11,041 nt of DNA from Elusimicrobiota bacterium. GTDB lineage: Bacteria; CG03; SLGR01; JAGXOG01. Under the pieces are notes generated by a model. The model was not told the DNA's origin, searched no databases, and saw nothing but the letters and a program-made list of their open reading frames with translations. How positions within the stretch are numbered: the stretch's first letter is position 1; each line of letters starts with the position of its first letter. A program made the position numbers and the translations under genes. Shown here one piece after another: positions 1-7,173 of the stretch. The DNA is taken from assembly GCA_027858455.1 (NCBI GenBank), contig JAQICQ010000113.1:1-11041 (forward strand), written 5' to 3'.

Positions 1-2
1 GG

Positions 3-341
3 GCTGACTACAGTTCCGGACATCTTATAGGAATTTTTGCGCCGTTTTTAATACTGGGGGTACCGATATATGATACGCTTTTGGTGAGTTATTTCCGTTA
101 CCGGAAAGGCATGTCGGTATTTAAGGGGTCTCACGATCACTATGCTCTGAGATTAAAAAGGCGGGGTTTAAGTGTATGGCAGATAGACTTGTTATCGTAT
201 GCGGTAACTGCGGTATTGGGCATAAGCGCTTTTGCAATAACGGTTGTAAGCGGGGTTTATGCTTTACTGATTATTATTACAATTATCTTTTTAGCCGGAG
301 TGGGAGTAGTTATTTTAACCGAGCCCGGAGAATCCGGGTAA
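3..341 (+). CDS. Polyprenyl-phosphate sugar-1-phosphate transferase (WecA/MraY superfamily), C-terminal part
   Basis: Partial gene; its 5' end lies before the window. Reading frame 3 is open from base 3 to the TAA at 339-341 (112 codons). Enzymes of this integral-membrane family move a sugar-1-phosphate from a UDP-sugar to undecaprenyl phosphate, the first membrane step of glycan assembly. Seen here are a hydrophobic segment ending in GVPIYDTLLV (family PIxDT motif, about bases 57-86), then a basic cytoplasmic loop FKGSHDHYALRLKRRGLS, then two hydrophobic segments (about 60 residues) and a short polar tail. The loop sits where the family normally has HxHH, but here it reads H-Y-A-L, so the last two histidines are absent (see findings). 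The stop overlaps the next ATG by one base (TAATG). The family is clear; the sugar substrate is not. Confidence 0.8.
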   Translation, partial: ADYSSGHLIGIFAPFLILGVPIYDTLLVSYFRYRKGMSVFKGSHDHYALRLKRRGLSVWQIDLLSYAVTAVLGISAFAITVVSGVYALLIIITIIFLAGVGVVILTEPGESG

Positions 342-1657
342 TGGGCGTAAAGGATATAGTTATAATCGGAGCCGGCCTGACCGGCTTAAGGGCAGCTCAA
401 TCTTTATCAGAAAAAGCAAGAGTTACGGTTCTTGAAAAAAATGATCGGCCCGGCGGACTGGTTCAGACCAAAGAAATTGACGGTTTTAAGCATGATCATA
501 CCGGGCATTTTCTTCATTTCAAAGAGAAAGCTAAAAAGAATTTCGTCCGGAAACTTGTTGCGCCTGAAAAATTATTAGAAATCCAACGGAAATCTTATAT
601 ATATACAGACCGCCGCTATATCCCGTATCCTTTTCAATCTCACATAAACTATCTGCCGGAAAATATCCGCCGCCGCTGTCTTGTAGAATTTTTAAAAACC
701 CGGCAGGAAGAAGATGATTCTCCTTACAGCAGCTTTTATGACTGGATGATGAGGGAATACGGACGGGGAATAGTTGAAGAATTTATGCTCCCATATAACC
801 GTAAGATGTGGACCGTTCACCCAAGGGAACTCACTACCGAATGGATGGGGAGGTTTGTGCCCAAGCCGGCTCCGGAAGAGATAATAGGAGGTATAGTTTC
901 GCAGGGTAAATCGGGGGAGGGCTACAACGCGGTATTTTACTATCCCGAAGGCGGTATTGGATTGTTAGCCGATAAACTTGCCGGAGAAATAGATAATATA
1001 ATATATAACGCAAAAGTTGAAAAAGTAAATACAGAAAAAAAAGAAGTTATCGCCGGCGGGAAAAAATACAGCTATGACAGACTTATAAATACTGTCTCGC
1101 TTAAAGAATTTGCCGGAGAGATTTTAAGTCCGGCCGGGAAGGAATTTTCAGAGGCTGCAGAAAAACTTTCTCATACTTTCCTTCTATATTTCAGCATAGG
1201 ATGGGATGGGGATACCGGCAAAGAGCTTCCGCGCCGTGCCCACTGGGTATATTTCCCGGGGGATGAATTTAGCTTTTACAGGGTGGGGTTCCCCTCTACT
1301 CTGGGGGCGGGCCTTGCTCCGAAAGGAACAAGTTCAGCTTATGCCGAGGTTTCTTTTTCGCCGGAGAATGCGCCCTCCGAAAAGAATATTTTAAATATTA
1401 AAAATGATCTATTGGATAAACTGGTTGAGGCCGGTATTATTCCCGGCAGGGAAGCTGTAATACATGCTCTTCCCGAAATAATTAAAACTGCCTATGTTAT
1501 ATATGACAAAAACCACAATAAATCCCGAAGTGCTATAATAGATGCGCTTGCCCGCCGCGACATATATACCGGAGGCCGTTACGGAGGGTGGGAATATTCA
1601 TCTATGGAGGACGCCCTCAAATGGGGAGAGGATCTGGCTGAATTATGTCTAAAGTAA
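341..1657 (+). CDS. FAD-dependent oxidoreductase/mutase resembling eukaryotic-type UDP-galactopyranose mutase
   Basis: A 438-residue protein of the NAD(P)-binding-like FAD flavoprotein group (UDP-galactopyranose mutase, protoporphyrinogen oxidase, amine oxidase). The N-terminal dinucleotide fold shows VIIGAGLTGL (G10-x-G12-x-x-G15), an acidic residue at the end of strand 2 (VLEK, E32) and RPGG (36-39). Further blocks recall fungal UDP-galactopyranose mutases: HTGHFLHF (53-60), PYPFQSHINYLP (95-106), FMLPYNRKMW (148-157), a YPEGGIG block (201-207) and a C-terminal GGRYGGWEY (411-419) that would close the FAD site. If it is a mutase, it makes UDP-galactofuranose for the glycan assembled by the flanking genes; another FAD-dependent sugar or lipid oxidation is possible. 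The frame stays open upstream to 176, but the ATG at 341 is preferred: it sits just before the Rossmann strand, overlaps the previous stop by one base, and has GGAG at 327-330. Confidence 0.75.
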   Translation: MGVKDIVIIGAGLTGLRAAQSLSEKARVTVLEKNDRPGGLVQTKEIDGFKHDHTGHFLHFKEKAKKNFVRKLVAPEKLLEIQRKSYIYTDRRYIPYPFQSHINYLPENIRRRCLVEFLKTRQEEDDSPYSSFYDWMMREYGRGIVEEFMLPYNRKMWTVHPRELTTEWMGRFVPKPAPEEIIGGIVSQGKSGEGYNAVFYYPEGGIGLLADKLAGEIDNIIYNAKVEKVNTEKKEVIAGGKKYSYDRLINTVSLKEFAGEILSPAGKEFSEAAEKLSHTFLLYFSIGWDGDTGKELPRRAHWVYFPGDEFSFYRVGFPSTLGAGLAPKGTSSAYAEVSFSPENAPSEKNILNIKNDLLDKLVEAGIIPGREAVIHALPEIIKTAYVIYDKNHNKSRSAIIDALARRDIYTGGRYGGWEYSSMEDALKWGEDLAELCLK

Positions 1658-2796
1658 TACTTCATATAATAACCAAACTTCAATTAGGCGGAGCCCAGCA
1701 AAATACTCTTTATACTCTCCGGAACCTTGATAGTCCGTACTATGGATTTCTGGTGGCCGGCTGCGGGGGAGAGCTTTATGAAAAAGCTAAAAGAGAAAAA
1801 GGATATAAATTTAGGGTCTGCCCTTTTTTAGTCCGTAAAATTAATCCTGTTTTTGATATTTTAGCGTTTTTCTGGCTTTTTTTTTATATTCTGGCGTTAA
1901 AGCCGGCGGTGGTTCACACTCATTCTTCAAAGGCCGGTATTTTAGGAAGATGGGCGGCAAGCCTTGCCGGTGCCGGAAAGATAGTTCATACTTTTCACGG
2001 GTTCGGGTTTACCCCCCTGCAGCCGGAGCCGGTAAGAAAAATATTCATACTTATTGAAAAGTTTACAGCTTTGATAACTGACATGCTTTTAACTGTGGCA
2101 TACGCAAATATTACAAAGGCGCTTTCGGCGGGCATCGGAAAACCACAAAAATATAGGGTAATAAGAAGCGGAATAGACCCTGAAAAATTTGAAAAAAAGG
2201 CAAAATTTGATACCATAAAGAAAGAACTAAATTTAAAAGCGCATGACAGGTTGGTAGGTAATATATCCTGTTTTAAGCCGCAGAAAGGTCTCTTTGATTA
2301 CCTTAAAGTCTGCAATATAGTAAGCAGGCAGTATCCGGACTGTTATTTTATTATTGCGGGAGACGGAGCCCTCAGAGGCGCCCTAGAGAAGAAGATTAAA
2401 GAGTACGGCTTAGGTAAGCGGGTGTTTTTGCTCGGCTGGCGAAGTGATATAGAAAAAATCATGACCGGCATAGACCTGTTGCTGCATACTGCGTATTTTG
2501 AAGGGCTGCCCCGTGTATTTTTAGAAGCCTTTGCCGCAGGGATTCCTATAGTAGCAACGGAAGTTGACGGAGCGGTTGATGTTATTAAAGAAGGGAAAAA
2601 CGGGTATATGGCCCCGGCCGGTGATACAGATAGACTTGCCAAATACACGCTGAAATTATTAAAGAATGAAAATTTAAGAAAAGAGATGTCGGTAAATGCA
2701 AAGAAATTGTTTAAAAAAGAATACGACATAAGACACATGTCCAAGAATTTAAATAAATTGTACATAGAAATAACAAAAGGAGAAAAAAATGAGTAA
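1645..2796 (+). CDS. Glycosyltransferase family 4 (GT-B fold, group 1)
   Basis: A 383-residue retaining GT-B glycosyltransferase, the usual length for the family. The N-terminal domain has the LGGAQ loop (14-18), HTHSSKAG (91-98) and HTFHGFGF (115-122), typical acceptor-side motifs of family 4 enzymes of capsule and O-antigen pathways. The C-terminal domain has SGIDPEKF (175-182), FKPQKG (210-215), IIAGDG (236-241) and the nucleotide-sugar signature EGLPRVFLE (286-294), with E286 and E294 as the E-x7-E pair. A hydrophobic stretch near 70-85 probably forms a membrane-facing helix rather than a true transmembrane segment. It probably adds a hexose or hexosamine to the polyprenyl-linked intermediate made by the neighbouring transferase; donor and acceptor cannot be read. 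The gene starts 13 bases inside the preceding flavoprotein gene, and its end overlaps the next gene by 8 bases, which suggests translational coupling. Confidence 0.88.
   Translation: MSKVILHIITKLQLGGAQQNTLYTLRNLDSPYYGFLVAGCGGELYEKAKREKGYKFRVCPFLVRKINPVFDILAFFWLFFYILALKPAVVHTHSSKAGILGRWAASLAGAGKIVHTFHGFGFTPLQPEPVRKIFILIEKFTALITDMLLTVAYANITKALSAGIGKPQKYRVIRSGIDPEKFEKKAKFDTIKKELNLKAHDRLVGNISCFKPQKGLFDYLKVCNIVSRQYPDCYFIIAGDGALRGALEKKIKEYGLGKRVFLLGWRSDIEKIMTGIDLLLHTAYFEGLPRVFLEAFAAGIPIVATEVDGAVDVIKEGKNGYMAPAGDTDRLAKYTLKLLKNENLRKEMSVNAKKLFKKEYDIRHMSKNLNKLYIEITKGEKNE
2776..2782 (+). promoter_or_regulatory. Strong ribosome binding site for the citrate synthase-like gene
   Basis: AAAGGAG lies six bases before the ATG at 2789, inside the last codons of the glycosyltransferase gene. 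It is one of the best Shine-Dalgarno matches in the window. It fixes the start and gives the first TCA gene its own strong translation signal although no intergenic space exists. Confidence 0.7.
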
Positions 2797-4531
2797 GAAA
2801 ACACCAAATCTTTTTAGAGGGACTTTTACATACAAAGATGTTCCGTATATTGATTTTGACAAAGAGGCCCCGCTTCTGAATATACCGGAAAATATATGGA
2901 TAACAGATACTACTTTCAGGGACGGGCAGCAGGCGAGGGCGCCGTATACTGTTAAGCAGGTTGTGGATTTATTTACATTGCTTCACCGGTTGGGCGGCCC
3001 GCAGGGAATAATAAGGTCCAGTGAATTTTTCTTATACAGCCACAGAGACAGAGAGGCGGTAAGGCGGTGCATGGATAAAGGGTATAAATATCCGGAAATC
3101 ACCGGCTGGATAAGGGCCAATGAAAAGGATTTTAAGCTTGTAAAAGATATGGGTTTAAAAGAGACAGGTATTCTTACTTCGGCTTCGGATTATCACATAT
3201 ATTTAAAACTCAATATAGACAGAAAAACTGCTATGGATAATTACCTGAGGATAGTTGATACCGCGCTTGAAAACAATATCATTCCAAGATGCCATCTTGA
3301 AGATATAACGAGAGCTGATTTTGAGGGTTTTGTGATACCTTTTGTTAAAAAACTTATGGAGCGTTCGGCCGATGCCGGCATGCCGGTAAAGATAAGGGCC
3401 TGCGATACTCTGGGTTACGGAGTCCCTCACCCTCAGGCAACACTTCCCCGCTCCGTTCCTAAAATTTTTGATACGTTGGTAAATAAATGCGGAGTGCCCT
3501 CCGAATATTTAGAGTGGCACGGACATAATGATTTTCATAAAGTCATAGTAAACGGGCTGAATGCCTGGATGTACGGCGCCGCCGGTGTCAACGGAACACT
3601 TTTGGGTTACGGTGAGAGAACGGGTAATTCTCCGATTGAAGGTCTTGTTATGGATTATATAAGCCTTAAAAAAAGGCACGACGGTATGGATACAAAAGTT
3701 ATTACTGAGATAGGGGATTATTACAGGAAAGAACTTGATGAGCAAATTCCGCCGTCATTTCCTTTTGTAGGCAGTGAGTTTAACACAACCAGGGCCGGAA
3801 TTCATGCCGACGGACTTATAAAAAATGAGGAAATTTATAATATATTTGACACAGACAAATTATTGAACAGGCCGATGAATGTCGCGATAACCGATAAATC
3901 AGGTGTAGCGGGAATATCTATGTGGATTAATAATTTTCTCAATCTCTCCGATGAAAAGAAAATAGATAAAAAAGATCCGCGGCTTATGAAAATATATAAA
4001 ATTGTTATGGAAAGGTATAGGAGGGGCAGAACTACGGCGCTTTCAAACGAGGAGATGGAGAATCTTACAAAAGAATATCTTCCGGAATTTTTTGAGTCGG
4101 AATTTGACAGGCTTGAAAAGAAAGCAGACCGGCTTGCGACTCAGCTTGTAGAAGATATCTCAAACAGCGACCGTATGCGTTCAATGGATATAGATAAGCA
4201 GGAAGAAGTCATGGAAGAGGTAAGAGAGAAACACAATTTTATCCAGTTCATGTATGTAGTTGACCGCAAGGGAGTAAAGATAACAAGAAATATTATAGAT
4301 CCGGCTTTTTCAAAAGAGTTTGAAAAAAAAGATGTCGGAGTCATATATTCTGACAGAGAGTGGTTTAACCAGCCGATAAAGACCGGAATGTCATTTATTT
4401 CAGAATTTTATGTTTCTCGTATGACAGAGCGCCTCTGTATTACTGTAAGCGCTCCGCTTAGAGATGATAATGACAAAATTATCGGTGTTGTGGGAATGGA
4501 TATGAGTTTTTCCAACCTGGTAAAAATTTAA
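2789..4531 (+). CDS. Putative Re-type citrate synthase (DRE-TIM metallolyase, isopropylmalate/homocitrate synthase family) with C-terminal Cache-like domain
   Basis: A 580-residue cytoplasmic enzyme of the 2-isopropylmalate/homocitrate synthase family, which condenses acetyl-CoA with a 2-oxoacid. The TIM barrel has DTTFRDGQQ (40-48, catalytic R44 and metal ligand D45), HGHND (244-248, metal ligands H244 and H246), GYGERTGN (273-280) and AGIHADGLIKN (336-346), the lid histidine region. The usual LeuA dimer regulatory domain is not recognisable. Instead a charged helical stretch (about 430-480) leads to a sensor-like domain (about 481-580). Downstream aconitase, isocitrate dehydrogenase, malic enzyme and fumarase genes make oxaloacetate the likeliest co-substrate. 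That would make this a Re-citrate synthase like the one characterised in Clostridium kluyveri, which belongs to this family. Homocitrate, citramalate or isopropylmalate synthase are the alternatives and motifs alone do not exclude them. The ATG at 2789 has a strong RBS. Confidence 0.72.
   Translation: MSKKTPNLFRGTFTYKDVPYIDFDKEAPLLNIPENIWITDTTFRDGQQARAPYTVKQVVDLFTLLHRLGGPQGIIRSSEFFLYSHRDREAVRRCMDKGYKYPEITGWIRANEKDFKLVKDMGLKETGILTSASDYHIYLKLNIDRKTAMDNYLRIVDTALENNIIPRCHLEDITRADFEGFVIPFVKKLMERSADAGMPVKIRACDTLGYGVPHPQATLPRSVPKIFDTLVNKCGVPSEYLEWHGHNDFHKVIVNGLNAWMYGAAGVNGTLLGYGERTGNSPIEGLVMDYISLKKRHDGMDTKVITEIGDYYRKELDEQIPPSFPFVGSEFNTTRAGIHADGLIKNEEIYNIFDTDKLLNRPMNVAITDKSGVAGISMWINNFLNLSDEKKIDKKDPRLMKIYKIVMERYRRGRTTALSNEEMENLTKEYLPEFFESEFDRLEKKADRLATQLVEDISNSDRMRSMDIDKQEEVMEEVREKHNFIQFMYVVDRKGVKITRNIIDPAFSKEFEKKDVGVIYSDREWFNQPIKTGMSFISEFYVSRMTERLCITVSAPLRDDNDKIIGVVGMDMSFSNLVKI
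4076..4528 (+). other. Cache/PAS-like C-terminal domain of the citrate synthase-like protein
   Basis: Residues about 430-580 of the preceding protein. A long charged helix (about 430-482) is followed by a pattern typical of the sheet of Cache (PDC sensor) domains: FMYVVDRKGVKIT (487-499), SDREWFNQPIKTG (521-533), FISEFYVSRMTE (536-547), CITVSAPLRD (550-559) and a closing IIGVVGMDMSF (564-574). Cache domains are usually extracellular ligand sensors of chemoreceptors and histidine kinases. Here no signal peptide or membrane segment is present, so it would be cytoplasmic and may bind a small carboxylate or amino acid as an allosteric effector. The domain type is assigned from pattern recognition only. 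Confidence 0.6.
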
Positions 4532-4540
4532 TAGATTAAT

Positions 4541-5887
4541 GTGAAGAAAAAAAATCTTATAGAAAAAGCTTCTGCTCCGTTAAAGGCGGCGCTAAAGAGG
4601 CACAGTTTTTACAAAGGTAAGATTGAAATATCTCTTAAATGTCCGGTTACAAATATAAAAGATTTTGCTGTATGGTACACTCCGGGGGTTGGCGAACCGG
4701 TTAAAGCAATTCAAAAAGATAAGAGTCTTTCGTATGAATACACTAACCGGGGTAATACCATAGCCGTAATAACCGATGGCACCAGGGTACTGGGACTCGG
4801 TGATACCGGCCCGGAAGCGGCAATGCCGGTAATGGAGGGTAAGTCCCTTATATTTAAGTATTTAGGCGGAGTGGATGCGGTTCCTATCTGTCTCGGGACA
4901 AAAGACGTAGAAGAAATAGTAAAGACAGTTAAAATTCTCCGGCCGAATTTCGCGGGTATAAATCTTGAAGATATATCATCGCCGAAATGTTTTGAGATAT
5001 TAGATAAATTAAAAGAAGAGATGGATAGTCCCGTCTGGCATGATGACCAGCAGGGGACGGCGGCAGTTACTCTCGCCGGACTTATAAATGCGCTTCATAT
5101 AACCGGCAAAGATATAGGCAAAGTGCGTATTGCGTTAGTCGGCGCGGGAGCATCAAATATAAGGATTGCAAACCTTCTTATTAAATACGGGGCCGACCCT
5201 GGAAAAATAATAATGGCAGACAGCCGGGGCACTCTCCATAAAGGGAGAGAAGATATAAAAAAAGAGAACCGGTATAAATGGGAGCTTGCCCTAAAAACAA
5301 ATAAAGATAATCTGCGGGGGACTACAAAAGATATGGCTGCCGGCGCCGATGTTATGATTGCTCTTTCTGCCCCAGGGCCGGATACAATAAAGAAAGAATG
5401 GATATCATCAATGGCGAAAGACGCAATTGTATTTGCCTGCGCTAACCCGGTGCCTGAAATATGGCCGTGGGAGGCAAAAGAGGCGGGGGCAAAAATAGTT
5501 GCCACCGGCAGAAGCGATTTTGACAATCAGGTTAATAATTCTCTGGGATTTCCGGGGATATTCAGAGGCGTTCTGGAAGTAAGAGCCACGGATATTACAG
5601 ATGAAATGTGTATTGCTGCCTCAGAGGCTCTGGCCGGATATGCCCGCAATCAAGGTATAAATCCGGATTATATTTTACCGTCTATGGATGATGTGGAAGT
5701 ATTTGCCGAGGAGGCCGCGGCAGTCGGAGTAAAGGCAATCGAGCAGGGAGTGGCATTAAAAGAAATGTCGTACGAGAAGATATACAGTAATGCTTTAAAA
5801 TCAATAAAGAGAGCCCAAAAGCAGGCGGCTCTCATGGTTGAAAATAATATAGTGAAATTAGAAGAAGAAGATTCTAATTTAAAATAA
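4541..5887 (+). CDS. Malic enzyme, short bacterial form (malate dehydrogenase, oxaloacetate-decarboxylating)
   Basis: A 448-residue enzyme interconverting malate and pyruvate plus CO2 with NAD(P). It is the short form, without the phosphotransacetylase-like C-terminal domain of long MaeB proteins. Visible motifs are WYTPGVGEPV with catalytic Y46, MPVMEGK with K101, NLEDI (E143, D144) and WHDDQQGTA (D168/D169) for the divalent metal, the nucleotide-binding GAGASN (201-206), CANPVPEIWP (300-308) and GRSDFDNQVNN (323-333). An acidic residue after strand 2 (MADSRG, D227) does not settle NAD against NADP. The start is GTG at 4541, nine bases after the previous stop; no good Shine-Dalgarno is visible. 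An ATG at 4539 is in another frame. Set between citrate synthase and aconitase genes, it links pyruvate to the C4 branch (malate, then fumarate via fumarase). Confidence 0.92.
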   Translation: MKKKNLIEKASAPLKAALKRHSFYKGKIEISLKCPVTNIKDFAVWYTPGVGEPVKAIQKDKSLSYEYTNRGNTIAVITDGTRVLGLGDTGPEAAMPVMEGKSLIFKYLGGVDAVPICLGTKDVEEIVKTVKILRPNFAGINLEDISSPKCFEILDKLKEEMDSPVWHDDQQGTAAVTLAGLINALHITGKDIGKVRIALVGAGASNIRIANLLIKYGADPGKIIMADSRGTLHKGREDIKKENRYKWELALKTNKDNLRGTTKDMAAGADVMIALSAPGPDTIKKEWISSMAKDAIVFACANPVPEIWPWEAKEAGAKIVATGRSDFDNQVNNSLGFPGIFRGVLEVRATDITDEMCIAASEALAGYARNQGINPDYILPSMDDVEVFAEEAAAVGVKAIEQGVALKEMSYEKIYSNALKSIKRAQKQAALMVENNIVKLEEEDSNLK

Positions 5888-5911
5888 TCTATTAATTACG
5901 GAGAACAATAT

Positions 5912-7171
5912 ATGGAGCAAAATATAACAGAAAAGATAATATCGGCTCATGCCGGCAAAGATGTCAGGGCGGGAGACGTAGTATTTGTTGATGTGGACTG
6001 GGCCCTTGTCCAGGACGGCACCGGTCCGCTTACAATGGATGTGATTAATGAGATGGATAAAGGAGTGGATATGCCTTCAAAAAAATGTATCTTCTTAGAT
6101 CATGCTTCCCCTTCGTCCAAGTTTGAGCTTTCCGACAGTCATAACAAATTAAGGGAAAACGCCGATAAGTATGGAATGGATTTAAATGAGGTAGGATACG
6201 GTATATGTCATCAGGTTATGGCCGAAGAGAAAGTAAGTCCGGGGCAGCTCGTTGTAGGGGCGGATTCCCATACCTGTACGGCGGGAGCTTTTGGGGCTTT
6301 TGCTTCCGGGTTTGGTTCTACCGATATTGCCGTGGCTATGGCTACCGGGCAGATATGGATTAAAGTGCCGTCGGCAATAAAAGTTGAACTTACCGGCAAA
6401 TTTACAGGGACGGCTTCGGCAAAAGATTTTATCCTTTATCTGATAGGAAAACTTTCAGCGATGGGAGCGACCTACAAGACGCTTGAATTTACGGGGGAAG
6501 GAGTCAGAAATTTATCCATGGAAAGCCGCCTTACAATTTGCAATATGGTTATAGAGGCAGGTGCTAAAAACGGAATAATGGAAGCGGACGATAAGACAGC
6601 CGAATATATTAAGCATGAAAGGCCGCAGCAAAAGAAAGATTATAAAATATATAAATCCGATGCCGGAGCTGAATATGAAAAAGAATTAACAATTAATCTT
6701 TCGGAAATAACTCCGCAGGCAGCTTTGCCTCACAGTGTGGATAATGTTAAGCCGGTTTCTGAAATTGATAAAAAAATAGATATAGACCAGGCCTTTATCG
6801 GTACCTGTACTGGGGGTCGTATGGAAGATTTAAGAGCTGCCGCAGAAGTTGTAAAGGGAAGGAAAATTAAAAAAGGGGTAAGGCTGATAGTTACTCCGGC
6901 TTCTGCTCGGATATATAAGAGAGCTATGAAAGAAGGATTGTTGGAAATTTTTATGTCAGCCGGCGCTGTTATAGGCACTCCCGGATGCGGGCCTTGCGTG
7001 GGGATTCAGGGAGGTATTTTAGGTACCGGAGAAAAGTGCGTATCTACGGCAAACAGGAATTTTAAAGGAAGGATGGGGTGTAGCGACAGTTATATATATC
7101 TTGCTTCTCCGGCAACGGTTGCGGCTTCCGCTTTAGAGGGAAATATTACCGCAGCAGGAGAGGAGAAATAA
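5912..7171 (+). CDS. Aconitase-like hydratase, large subunit (LeuC/homoaconitase family, 4Fe-4S)
   Basis: A 419-residue protein of the short, archaeal-type 3-isopropylmalate dehydratase/homoaconitase large-subunit family. It has LDHASPSS (62-69), GADSHTCTAGAFGAF (116-130), GTCTGGR with C299, GCGPC with C359 and C362 as the three 4Fe-4S ligands, and STANRNFKGR (378-387). It works as a heterodimer with the next gene product, moving a hydroxyl between adjacent carbons of a tricarboxylate or malate derivative. Sequence alone cannot separate isopropylmalate, homocitrate and citrate. The neighbours (citrate synthase-like gene, isocitrate dehydrogenase, fumarase) make citrate-to-isocitrate the best inference; no separate aconitase is in the window. 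GGAG at 5900-5903 lies eight bases before the ATG. The 24-base gap before it is the largest in the window and shows no obvious promoter. Confidence 0.85.
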   Translation: MEQNITEKIISAHAGKDVRAGDVVFVDVDWALVQDGTGPLTMDVINEMDKGVDMPSKKCIFLDHASPSSKFELSDSHNKLRENADKYGMDLNEVGYGICHQVMAEEKVSPGQLVVGADSHTCTAGAFGAFASGFGSTDIAVAMATGQIWIKVPSAIKVELTGKFTGTASAKDFILYLIGKLSAMGATYKTLEFTGEGVRNLSMESRLTICNMVIEAGAKNGIMEADDKTAEYIKHERPQQKKDYKIYKSDAGAEYEKELTINLSEITPQAALPHSVDNVKPVSEIDKKIDIDQAFIGTCTGGRMEDLRAAAEVVKGRKIKKGVRLIVTPASARIYKRAMKEGLLEIFMSAGAVIGTPGCGPCVGIQGGILGTGEKCVSTANRNFKGRMGCSDSYIYLASPATVAASALEGNITAAGEEK

Positions 7172-7173
7172 AG

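Noticed and set aside
176..340. An upstream extension of the flavoprotein reading frame beginning at 176
   Set aside because: The added residues are cysteine- and basic-rich without family similarity, they lie over the transferase gene in another frame, and the Rossmann strand begins right after the ATG at 341.
2343..2807. Minus-strand open frame opposite the glycosyltransferase C-terminus
   Set aside because: Phenylalanine/serine-rich mirror of an AT-rich coding region; the plus strand holds clear GT4 motifs.
4539..4541. ATG as start of malic enzyme
   Set aside because: It is in a different frame; the malic enzyme frame begins with the GTG at 4541.
5095..5526. Minus-strand open frame opposite malic enzyme
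   Set aside because: It covers the conserved nucleotide-binding domain of malic enzyme and shows no motif of its own.
5888..5911. Promoter or terminator in the largest intergenic gap
   Set aside because: Only 24 bases, with no hairpin and no convincing -35/-10 pair; it holds the ribosome binding site of the next gene.
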